Shown here one piece after another: positions 14,328 through 20,506 of a DNA stretch of 21,277 bases (its first letter is position 1; each line of letters starts with the position of its first letter). Origin of the DNA: ZC4RG17 sp036259475 (lineage in GTDB: Bacteria; Actinomycetota; Acidimicrobiia; Spongiisociales; ZC4RG35). The DNA is taken from assembly GCA_036259475.1 (NCBI GenBank), contig DATABS010000054.1, positions 1 through 21,277 of the forward strand, read 5' to 3'. The notes under the pieces are model-generated. The model had not been told where the DNA came from and did not search any database. It saw only the letters and a program-made list of their open reading frames with translations. The translations under genes were made by a program, and so were the position numbers.

Positions 14328-15548
14328 ATGAGCGTCGTGGTCCAGAAATACGGCGGATCCTCGGTTGCCAACCCCGAGCGAATCAGCCGCGTCGCCGACC
14401 GCGTCGTCGCCACCCGCCGCGCCGGCAACGACGTGGTGGTGGTGGTTTCCGCCATGGGTCACACCACCGACGAGCTGATCGAACTGGCGCGGGCCGTGAA
14501 CCCGGAGCCGCCGGCCCGGGAGATGGACATGCTCCTCACAGCTGGAGAGCGGATTTCGATGGCCCTGACGGCGATGGCCATCGAAAGCCGCGGCGTCGAG
14601 GCAGTGAGCTTCACCGGCTCGCAGGCGGGCATCCTCACCGACGCGTCCCATGGCGCCGCCAAGATCCAGGCGATTCGCGGCACCAGGGTGAGCGACTCAC
14701 TCGCTCAGGGCAAGGTGGTGATCGTTGCCGGGTTCCAGGGCGTCGACCCCGAAGCCAAGGAGGTCACGACCCTGGGCCGGGGAGGCAGTGACGCCAGCGC
14801 AGTGGCCCTGGCCGCCGCCCTCGGAGCCGAGGCGTGCGAGATCTACACCGACGTCGACGGAGTCTTCACCGCCGATCCACGGATCGTCGCCGACGCTCGC
14901 AAGCTCGACGAGGTGAGCTTCGACGAGATGCTGGAACTAGCCGCCTCGGGGGCGGGAGTGCTGATGTCTCGGTCGGTCGAGGTCGGGAGGCGTTTCGGGA
15001 TCCCGATCCACGTTCGATCATCCTTCAACGACAATCCCGGAACCTGGGTCAAGGAGCAAACCATGGAACAGGCCATCATCTCGGGCGTCGCCTACGACCG
15101 CTCGGAAGCCAAGGTGACGGTCAGGCAGGTGCCCGACCGTCCCGGCGTGGCGGCCAGCTTGTTCACCCCGCTGGCAGAGGCGGACATAAACATCGACATG
15201 ATCGTGCAGAACGTGTCGAGCGAGGGCTTCACCGACATCTCCTTCACTGTCCCCAAGGAGACAGCCGACACGGCGCGAGCAATCGCGGAGAAGGTTGCCG
15301 GGGAGCTCGAGGCGGGGGCGGTGGACCTGGACCACGACATCGCCAAGGTGTCGCTCATCGGGGCCGGGATGAAGTCCCATCCCGGTGTGGCCGCCACCGT
15401 GTTCGCCGCTCTCGCGGAGGCGACTATCAACGTGGAGATGATCTCCACCTCGACGATCCGCATCTCGTGCGTGGTGCGCGCCGATCAGGTGGAAGACGCC
15501 GTTCGCGTCCTCCATGACGCATTCGACCTGGCCGAGGTGCCGGCATGA
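14328..15548 (+). CDS. lysC: Aspartokinase (alpha subunit, full length)
   Basis: This 406-residue enzyme phosphorylates aspartate, the first step to lysine, threonine, methionine and diaminopimelate. The kinase domain (about 1-240) opens with VVQKYGGSSVANPERI and contains FTGSQAGILTD, VTTLGRGGSDASAVALAAALG and CEIYTDVDGVFTADPR. Two ACT domains follow (about 262-335 and 340-406), beginning with VTVRQVPDRPGVAASLF and VSLIGAGMKSHPGVAATVF; in this family they bind lysine and/or threonine for feedback control. Length and layout match the alpha/beta aspartokinases of Corynebacterium and Bacillus. An internal ATG at 15063 with its own ribosome binding site would give the beta subunit. Its stop overlaps the asd start as ATGA, so kinase and dehydrogenase should be co-expressed. 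Confidence 0.96.
   Translation: MSVVVQKYGGSSVANPERISRVADRVVATRRAGNDVVVVVSAMGHTTDELIELARAVNPEPPAREMDMLLTAGERISMALTAMAIESRGVEAVSFTGSQAGILTDASHGAAKIQAIRGTRVSDSLAQGKVVIVAGFQGVDPEAKEVTTLGRGGSDASAVALAAALGAEACEIYTDVDGVFTADPRIVADARKLDEVSFDEMLELAASGAGVLMSRSVEVGRRFGIPIHVRSSFNDNPGTWVKEQTMEQAIISGVAYDRSEAKVTVRQVPDRPGVAASLFTPLAEADINIDMIVQNVSSEGFTDISFTVPKETADTARAIAEKVAGELEAGAVDLDHDIAKVSLIGAGMKSHPGVAATVFAALAEATINVEMISTSTIRISCVVRADQVEDAVRVLHDAFDLAEVPA
15051..15056 (+). promoter_or_regulatory. Internal Shine-Dalgarno site for the aspartokinase beta subunit
   Basis: AAGGAG lies inside lysC, six bases before the in-frame ATG at 15063. That is ideal spacing, and better than the site in front of the full-length lysC start. 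This is the position at which beta-subunit translation starts in characterised alpha/beta aspartokinases. Confidence 0.7.
15063..15548 (+). CDS. lysC: Aspartokinase beta (regulatory) subunit from an internal start
   Basis: This is an in-frame internal product of lysC, 161 residues beginning MEQAIISGVAYDRSEAKVTV and holding only the two ACT domains. In Corynebacterium glutamicum LysC the beta subunit starts at the matching place (MEEAV...SEAKVTV, as I recall) and joins the alpha subunit in an alpha2-beta2 enzyme. The perfect internal ribosome binding site at 15051-15056 supports real translation here. The role is allosteric: lysine and threonine bind at ACT domains of both chains. Confidence 0.7.
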   Translation: MEQAIISGVAYDRSEAKVTVRQVPDRPGVAASLFTPLAEADINIDMIVQNVSSEGFTDISFTVPKETADTARAIAEKVAGELEAGAVDLDHDIAKVSLIGAGMKSHPGVAATVFAALAEATINVEMISTSTIRISCVVRADQVEDAVRVLHDAFDLAEVPA

Positions 15549-16555
15549 CGAACGTCGCCGTCGTCGGCGCCACCGGCGTCGTGGGCCGCACGATGCTCGG
15601 CGTGCTGGAAGAGCGGGACTTTCCGGTGGACGAGCTGCGGCTGATGGCCTCCAGTCGCTCCGCCGGCACGATGGTGGACACCCGCTGGGGCAAGGTGGAG
15701 GTCGAGGATCTCGAGTCAGCCGATCCAGCGGGCATCGACGTGGCACTCTTCTCGGCGGGGGCCGAGCGCTCGCGCACTCACGCCCCCCGCTTCGCCGCGG
15801 CCGGCGCGATTGTGGTCGACAACTCCTCGGCGTTCCGTCGGGACGCCGACATCCCTCTGGTCGTCGCCGGAGTCAACGACCACCACCTCGCCGTTCATCG
15901 CGGAATCATCGCCAACCCCAACTGCACCACGATGGCCCTGATGGTGGCGATTGGTCCCCTCCATCGGGCGGCTGGACTCAGCTCCATGGTGGCGAGCTCT
16001 TACCAGGCTGTCTCGGGGTCCGGCTCGGCGGCGATAGATGAAATGCTCCGCCAGACGCGCTCCCTGTTGGAAGACCCTGATGCGTTGCGCACCGGGGGGT
16101 GGATAGATCCCGGGTCGGAGGTGTACGTGCGTCCGATCGCCTTCAACGCCTTGCCTTACGCGGGGACCGAGACCGAACAGGGCTACACCGACGAGGAGTG
16201 GAAGCTGGTCAACGAGAGCCGCAAGATCCTCGACGCCCCCCGCCTGGCAGTGGAGCCAACCTGTGTCCGTGTGCCTGCCGTCGCCGGCCACGGCATCGCC
16301 GCCACACTCCGCTTCGACCGACCGCTTCCACTCGACGAGGCCCGCGAGATCCTGGCCGGCGCACCCGGTGGTGAGCTGTGGACGGACATGGTTCCGACCG
16401 CACTCGACGCCGCCGGCCGCGATACCGTCCTGATCGGCCGGCTCCGGGAGACGCTGGGGGAGTCGGGCGGCCTCAACCTGTGGGTCGTGGGAGACAACCT
16501 ACGCAAGGGAGCAGCCCTCAACACGGTGGAGATCGCCGAACGCCTGATTCCGTGA
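15545..16555 (+). CDS. asd: Aspartate-semialdehyde dehydrogenase
   Basis: This 336-residue enzyme reduces aspartyl phosphate to aspartate semialdehyde with NADPH, the step after aspartokinase. The N-terminal GATGVVGRTM (8-17) is the dinucleotide-binding loop, IIANPNCTTMALM carries the nucleophile C127, and VRVPAVAGHG carries the catalytic histidine H249. SSYQAVSGSGSAAIDEM (about 151-167) is also typical. Length matches the family. The ATG lies in the last codons of lysC (ATGA overlap), the usual lysC-asd operon of Actinomycetota. A strong hairpin follows immediately after the stop. Products feed lysine/diaminopimelate for the cell wall, plus threonine and methionine. Confidence 0.96.
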   Translation: MTNVAVVGATGVVGRTMLGVLEERDFPVDELRLMASSRSAGTMVDTRWGKVEVEDLESADPAGIDVALFSAGAERSRTHAPRFAAAGAIVVDNSSAFRRDADIPLVVAGVNDHHLAVHRGIIANPNCTTMALMVAIGPLHRAAGLSSMVASSYQAVSGSGSAAIDEMLRQTRSLLEDPDALRTGGWIDPGSEVYVRPIAFNALPYAGTETEQGYTDEEWKLVNESRKILDAPRLAVEPTCVRVPAVAGHGIAATLRFDRPLPLDEAREILAGAPGGELWTDMVPTALDAAGRDTVLIGRLRETLGESGGLNLWVVGDNLRKGAALNTVEIAERLIP

Positions 16556-16556
16556 A

Positions 16557-16585
16557 GATTTTCCCGGCAATCCGCCGGGAAGATC
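16557..16585. terminator. Strong hairpin between asd and tRNA-Pro, probably bidirectional terminator
   Basis: GATTTTCCCGGC and GCCGGGAAGATC form a 12-bp stem with one G-U pair and a five-base loop AATCC, starting two bases after the asd stop codon. The genes on both sides point towards it, so it could end both transcripts. There is no long T run on either strand, but many high-GC bacteria terminate at such hairpins. Confidence 0.7.
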
Positions 16586-16598
16586 CTCACAGTTGAGG

Positions 16599-16672
16599 TC
16601 GGGACGGCGGGATTTGAACCCACGACCTCAGCGTCCCGAACGCTGCGCGCTACCAAACTGCGCCACGTCCCG
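16599..16672 (-). tRNA. tRNA-Pro (anticodon CGG)
   Basis: On the minus strand the 74-base sequence folds as a full tRNA. The acceptor stem CGGGACG pairs with CGTCCCG. The D arm contains GCGCAGTTTGGTAGCGC. The anticodon stem CAGCG/CGCTG encloses loop TTCGGGA. The T arm is GTGGG-TTCAAAT-CCCGC, followed by discriminator A. Loop position gives anticodon CGG, reading CCG, a common codon in this GC-rich genome. The leading C1 is normal for bacterial tRNA-Pro. The CCA end is not encoded (CCT follows the discriminator), so CCA must be added enzymatically. Confidence 0.96.
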
Positions 16673-16682
16673 TCAGGAAGGG

Positions 16683-16688
16683 ATTCTA
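16683..16688 (-). promoter_or_regulatory. Candidate -10 hexamer (TAGAAT) for tRNA-Pro
   Basis: TAGAAT matches five of six bases of the -10 consensus and ends ten bases before the mature tRNA 5' end. It lies between the stop codon of the receiver-domain gene and the tRNA. No clear -35 is seen, and co-transcription with the receiver gene is also possible. Confidence 0.4.
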
Positions 16689-16695
16689 GTCGCTC

Positions 16696-17064
16696 TCAGA
16701 CTTCGGCCGGCAGGGTGACAGCCGCCCGCAGTTGCTGGGCGGTAAACGGCTTGAGCACGTGGGCATCAGCGCCGGCCCGCCGGGCGATGAATGCGTCGGC
16801 GCTTCGGTCCAGCAGGAGGACCATTCTCACGTGGCCGATCTCACCGGCCTCCATCGCCGCTCGAAGCGCCCGGACCACAGCCATCCCTCCCATCGAGCCG
16901 ACCTGGAGGTCGATCACGGCCGCGTCGGCCCCATGCTCGTTGACGGAATCGACCACCGCCCTGGGATCGGAGATGATGTGGATCTGAGTGCCCGGGTCCG
17001 ACAATGCGCTGTGAACCTCGTTGTCCACCCAGACGTCGTCGGTGAGGACGATGACGTTCGCCAT
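16696..17064 (-). CDS. Stand-alone response-regulator receiver domain protein
   Basis: The 122-residue protein is a single CheY-like receiver with no output domain. Acidic pair D9/D10 (VLTDD), phosphoacceptor D52 (AAVIDLQVGSMGG) and the conserved lysine K105 (HVLKPFTAQQL) are in place. The switch position at the end of the fourth strand reads LLLDRSAD, so the usual Thr/Ser appears to be Asp 86. The protein could still be phosphorylated but may signal unusually. No histidine kinase lies nearby. The ATG has no ribosome binding site and TAACGT lies six bases upstream, the exact spacing of a leaderless mRNA. It is divergent from the nfeD gene and runs towards tRNA-Pro. Confidence 0.88.
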   Translation of the reverse strand: MANVIVLTDDVWVDNEVHSALSDPGTQIHIISDPRAVVDSVNEHGADAAVIDLQVGSMGGMAVVRALRAAMEAGEIGHVRMVLLLDRSADAFIARRAGADAHVLKPFTAQQLRAAVTLPAEV

Positions 17065-17070
17065 TCGGCC

Positions 17071-17076
17071 ACGTTA
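17071..17076 (-). promoter_or_regulatory. Candidate -10 hexamer (TAACGT) for the receiver-domain gene
   Basis: TAACGT on the minus strand ends six bases before the ATG, which would put the transcription start on the A of the start codon. The same hexamer precedes lysC. No Shine-Dalgarno sequence fits between. Confidence 0.42.
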
Positions 17077-17120
17077 GCCGTGGGACTGTTCCGGCCGGTC
17101 GGCTCCCTTGGGGCCGGCTG

Positions 17121-17126
17121 TAACAT
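17121..17126 (+). promoter_or_regulatory. Candidate -10 hexamer (TAACAT) for the NfeD-type gene
   Basis: TAACAT ends nine bases before the GTG start at 17136, with no Shine-Dalgarno sequence between. It belongs to the TAACnT group seen before three other genes in the window. Confidence 0.36.
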
Positions 17127-17135
17127 TGCCGCTTC

Positions 17136-18392
17136 GTGAGACGCCTTCTCCTCTTCGGGTTTTTGTTCGTCTTGATCGCCCCGATCGCGGTGGCCCAGAT
17201 CGACGAACGCCACCTGGATGTGATCGATATTTCGGGCGTTCTCGACAACCAGGCTGTGTCGTTCCTGACCGAGTCGATCCACGAGGCGGCGAGTCGCGGC
17301 GCCGAAGCGGCAGTCATCCAGCTCGATTCGCGCGCCGTGGTGGCGGACGAGGCCGATTTCGGCCGGCTCCTGGAGCTGGTGGCGAGCCCGCCGCTGCCGG
17401 TCATCGTCTGGGTGGGTCCCGCCCCGGCAGTTGCATACGGCGGTGCCGTCGACCTCTTGATGGCGGCACCGATCGGCATGGCGGCTCCCGGCACCGAGGT
17501 CGGCTACGCCGAGCCGGCGATCGTCACAGCTCCCGACGCCGCGTTCAGCGCCGAACCCGAGGTGGTCTCCGATTCGGTACTGACCGTGGAAAATGAGATA
17601 CATGGCGTCGTGGATTCGGTGTCTCCGGCGATCCGCCAGCTCGTCGTCGGGCTCGACGGCGTGGAGGTCTCGTTCGCCGGAGGGAGCCGCCGGGTGTCGA
17701 CTCTGATCAACAACGCTCCCGATAGCCAGGTGGAAGTGAGTCACATCCCGGTCACTTTTCACAAGCCCGGCTACTGGGCCCGGTTCCTTCGCCTGGCTGT
17801 GACGCCCGAAGCCGCCTTCCTCTTCCTGATGGCCGGCCTCACCGTCGCCGCCTTCGAGTTCTACGCCATCGGCCCGGGGATCGCCGCCGCGGTGGCGGCC
17901 ATCTCACTCTTCCTCGCCTCATACGGTCTGGCGACGCTTCCGTTGCGTTGGTGGGCGGTCGCCATGGCGGTCCTCGGCTGGGCCCTGCTCACCGCGTCAT
18001 ACCAGCGGAGCGGGGTGGCGGCCGTCACGGCGCTGGGGTCGATTCTCACCCTGGGTGGCGGGCTGTGGTTCGTCGACGGCGCGCCTCAGATCTCGATGAA
18101 CCCCGTAGTGACGGCAGTGATCGTGGGGGTGATTGTGCTGTTCTACACGGTGGCGATGCCCACCGTGGCCCGTTCCCGGTTCAGCACCCGAACCATCGGC
18201 CGTGATCACCTGATCGGCAGCCAGGGGACGGCTCTGGTCGACTTCGAACCCGACGGTGAGGTGGAGGTCCATGGCGCCCGCTGGAAGGCCTCGGCCCATC
18301 GCGAGTCACGAATCCGACAGGGAAACCCCGTGCGGATCACCGAGGTAGACGGCCTGGTGCTGGAGGTGGAGCCGCTTCCCGGCCGGCAATGA
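17136..18392 (+). CDS. NfeD-type membrane protein with degenerate ClpP-like domain
   Basis: The 418-residue protein has the layout of long NfeD proteins: a signal peptide or N-terminal helix (1-20, LLLFGFLFVLIAPIAVAQ), a ClpP-like serine-protease domain (about 26-200), several membrane segments (about 221-343) and a C-terminal OB-fold (about 355-414, LIGSQGTALVDFEPDG...GLVLEVEPL). Family members work with SPFH/stomatin partners in membrane-domain quality control. The region that holds the nucleophile serine in active homologues (about A-S-A-G) reads PAVAYGGA here, and I see no matching catalytic lysine, so the protease is probably inactive. MAAPGTEVGYAEP, the following conserved segment, is retained. 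Start is GTG at 17136. No SPFH gene is adjacent; a WhiB gene follows 102 bases later. Confidence 0.85.
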   Translation: MRRLLLFGFLFVLIAPIAVAQIDERHLDVIDISGVLDNQAVSFLTESIHEAASRGAEAAVIQLDSRAVVADEADFGRLLELVASPPLPVIVWVGPAPAVAYGGAVDLLMAAPIGMAAPGTEVGYAEPAIVTAPDAAFSAEPEVVSDSVLTVENEIHGVVDSVSPAIRQLVVGLDGVEVSFAGGSRRVSTLINNAPDSQVEVSHIPVTFHKPGYWARFLRLAVTPEAAFLFLMAGLTVAAFEFYAIGPGIAAAVAAISLFLASYGLATLPLRWWAVAMAVLGWALLTASYQRSGVAAVTALGSILTLGGGLWFVDGAPQISMNPVVTAVIVGVIVLFYTVAMPTVARSRFSTRTIGRDHLIGSQGTALVDFEPDGEVEVHGARWKASAHRESRIRQGNPVRITEVDGLVLEVEPLPGRQ

Positions 18393-18494
18393 GAGCGCGA
18401 AAATCATTGGAATGCCTTCCATAATTTCCCTGGCGAATGCTGGGATCGAGGTTTAGGTTCCGTTTCCCGACTTTCGCGAGGAAAGGGATCGACA

Positions 18495-18749
18495 TTGTCG
18501 CCGGACGATTGGCAGCTCAAGGCTCTCTGCCGAGGAAACCACTCCCATCTGTTCTTCCCGCCATCGACATTCGAACGTAAGGACGATCGAGAACGCCGAG
18601 AAAGCAGAGCCAAGGCCATCTGTCATGTGTGTCCCGTTCTGTCGGAATGCTCGAGCTACGCCGTTTCGATTCGGGAGCCATTCGGTATCTGGGGCGGCAT
18701 GACGGAGGCCGACCGCAAGGAACTCTTCGTCGCCTCGGCCGCCAGCTGA
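18495..18749 (+). CDS. WhiB-family iron-sulfur transcriptional regulator
   Basis: This 84-residue protein has the four conserved cysteines of WhiB proteins: C12, C43, C46 and C52 (ICHVCPVLSEC), which bind a redox- or NO-sensitive [4Fe-4S] cluster. The turn GIWGGMTEADR (64-74) contacts the sigma factor region. The family is confined almost wholly to Actinomycetota, which makes this the best taxonomic marker in the window. Start is TTG at 18495, since AGGAAAGGG lies seven bases upstream and the length then fits the family. The 102-base upstream region contains CATAAT (18420-18425), a possible -10 without a matching -35. It ends two bases before the convergent selB stop. Which subgroup (WhiB1-7) it belongs to is not clear. 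Confidence 0.94.
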   Translation: MSPDDWQLKALCRGNHSHLFFPPSTFERKDDRERRESRAKAICHVCPVLSECSSYAVSIREPFGIWGGMTEADRKELFVASAAS

Positions 18750-18751
18750 CG

Positions 18752-20506
18752 TCAGGCGTCTGGCACCGGGCTTCTCACGTCACCCCGCCGTCGGGTCAAG
18801 CCTTGGGAGTCGGCCCACTCGAGAATCGGCACCGCATATTTCCGGCTCAGCCCGAGCGCGTCGCGGAACTCGGCCACCGTGAAGCCGTCGGCCATCCCGG
18901 CGATTCCGGTTCTGAGCCGTTGGGCGTCATCCGGCAAGTAGACCAGCTCCTCGGAGATCCCGACCAGCTCGTCCGCCCGGATCAGCCCGTGGATCACCTC
19001 CCGGCTGAGACCCAATTCGGAGGCGCGCGGCGGCTGCAGCCCGGCGTCGGCCAAGAGTTGGCGCGCCCGATTCCACGCTTGGAGCTGTCCGTCGTCTAGC
19101 TCCACTGTGTGCCCGCGACGGCTGACGACCGTGCCGTCGCTGACCAGGTCGGCGCTGAGGTCGACGGCAGCTTCGGTCATCTCCGGGGTCGCGGCGAGGC
19201 GGCTCGCCAGGGTGGCGAGGGGTAATCCCGGACGGAGAGGGGTAGTCCGGTGATATTCGTCCGTTTCCTCGACCGCCCGCCGTGACAGGCGGTCCAGCTC
19301 TGTCCGGGTCACCGCCCGATCACCCACGGCTCTTCCTGCCGAAGGAGCGGCGCCGGTATGGGCCCGCAAGCGGTCGAGTTGGTCGACGCCTCGGATTCCG
19401 AGGAGAGCATCGGCCGCCTGGTCGGCCGACAGTTCGGTCGGGATGGCAGCGGAGGCTCGCAGGGCGCGCCCGCGAAGAGGAGGGCCCGGATCCAACACGA
19501 CCCCGCCCCCGACGACGGCGCGCCGTCCCGTCTCTCGCAGGATGAATCGGTCGCCGTAACGGAGGGGGAGGGCTTGGGCGAGCGAGATGAGGGCGCCGCT
19601 GTCCACCTGGCGTAGTCGGGCTGCGGTCACTGCCGTCCCCGTGTGCACGTGGTAAGCCCCCCGCTCCTCCAAGTCGTCTACGTAGCGGGCGGGACGCAGG
19701 AAGGCCGTGAAGCGATCGGTGTGCAACCAGGCTCCCTCCCGTCCGAGCATCACCCCCCGGCCGAGGCTCTCCGAAGCGCCCACCAGGTTGAGGGCGACCC
19801 GTCGGCGAGGCTGCACCCGTTCCACCGCCTGCTCGTGACTTTCGATTCCTCTGATCCGGACCGCCGTGTCTCCTGGATAGGGCATGAGGGTGTCTCCCAC
19901 GGCGAGCGGACCGTCGAGAAGCGTGCCTGTGACCACCGTCCCGGCGCCGGCGATGCTGAAGCGGCGATCGACCCACAGCCGGGGATCCGAACCGTCGTCG
20001 AGCCGGGGAAGGGCGGCATCGAGGGCGGCGACGACTTCGCCGACGCCCCGGCCGGTCACCGCCGATACGGCCACGACGGGCGCTCCCTCCAGGGTGGTGC
20101 CCTCGAGATTCTCGAGCACCTCCAGTGTCGCCAACTCCACCAGGTCGTCGTCGACCCGGTCGACCTTGGTCAGTGCAACCACCGCCCGCTCGAGGCCGAG
20201 CAGATCGAGGACGGCGAGATGCTCCTCGGATTGAGGCATCCAGCCTTCATCGGCGGCCACCACGAAGAGCGCCACGTCGATTGCCTCGATGCCGGCCAGC
20301 ATGTTCTTGATGAATCGCTCATGGCCAGGGACGTCGACGAAGGAGACCTCTTCGCCCGAGGGGAACCGCGTCCACACGAAGCCGAGGTCGATCGTCAGTC
20401 CACGCCGCTTTTCCTCGGCCCAACGGTCGGGGTCCCGACCGGTGATGGCCTGGAGGAGGGTGGATTTGCCGTGGTCGACGTGGCCGGCGGTGCCGATGAC
20501 GCTCAT
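18752..20506 (-). CDS. selB: Selenocysteine-specific translation elongation factor SelB
   Basis: The 584-residue GTPase delivers selenocysteyl-tRNA to ribosomes at UGA codons marked by a SECIS element. G-domain motifs are GTAGHVDHGKST (5-16), RGLTIDLGF (switch I, T38), VDVPGHERFIKNML (57-70) and LTKVD (112-116). Beta-barrel domains follow, then the C-terminal winged-helix repeats (about 400-584), ending EWADSQGLTRRRGDVRSPVPD, which in this family bind the SECIS hairpin. Length is typical. The ATG overlaps the selA stop as ATGA. The two genes show that this organism makes selenoproteins; selD, selC and the selenoproteins themselves are not in the window. Confidence 0.96.
   Translation of the reverse strand: MSVIGTAGHVDHGKSTLLQAITGRDPDRWAEEKRRGLTIDLGFVWTRFPSGEEVSFVDVPGHERFIKNMLAGIEAIDVALFVVAADEGWMPQSEEHLAVLDLLGLERAVVALTKVDRVDDDLVELATLEVLENLEGTTLEGAPVVAVSAVTGRGVGEVVAALDAALPRLDDGSDPRLWVDRRFSIAGAGTVVTGTLLDGPLAVGDTLMPYPGDTAVRIRGIESHEQAVERVQPRRRVALNLVGASESLGRGVMLGREGAWLHTDRFTAFLRPARYVDDLEERGAYHVHTGTAVTAARLRQVDSGALISLAQALPLRYGDRFILRETGRRAVVGGGVVLDPGPPLRGRALRASAAIPTELSADQAADALLGIRGVDQLDRLRAHTGAAPSAGRAVGDRAVTRTELDRLSRRAVEETDEYHRTTPLRPGLPLATLASRLAATPEMTEAAVDLSADLVSDGTVVSRRGHTVELDDGQLQAWNRARQLLADAGLQPPRASELGLSREVIHGLIRADELVGISEELVYLPDDAQRLRTGIAGMADGFTVAEFRDALGLSRKYAVPILEWADSQGLTRRRGDVRSPVPDA

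Noticed and set aside
18453..18462. TTAGGTTCCG upstream of whiB, identical to ten bases of the operator before the P450
   Set aside because: Only the core matches; the second half-site and flanks are lost. A 10-base match somewhere in 21 kb is not rare enough to claim a third site.
18393..18494. Terminator for the nfeD-type gene or a regulatory RNA before whiB
   Set aside because: Only a 5-bp stem (TGGAA-TGCC-TTCCA) is visible with mismatched flanks, too weak to call.
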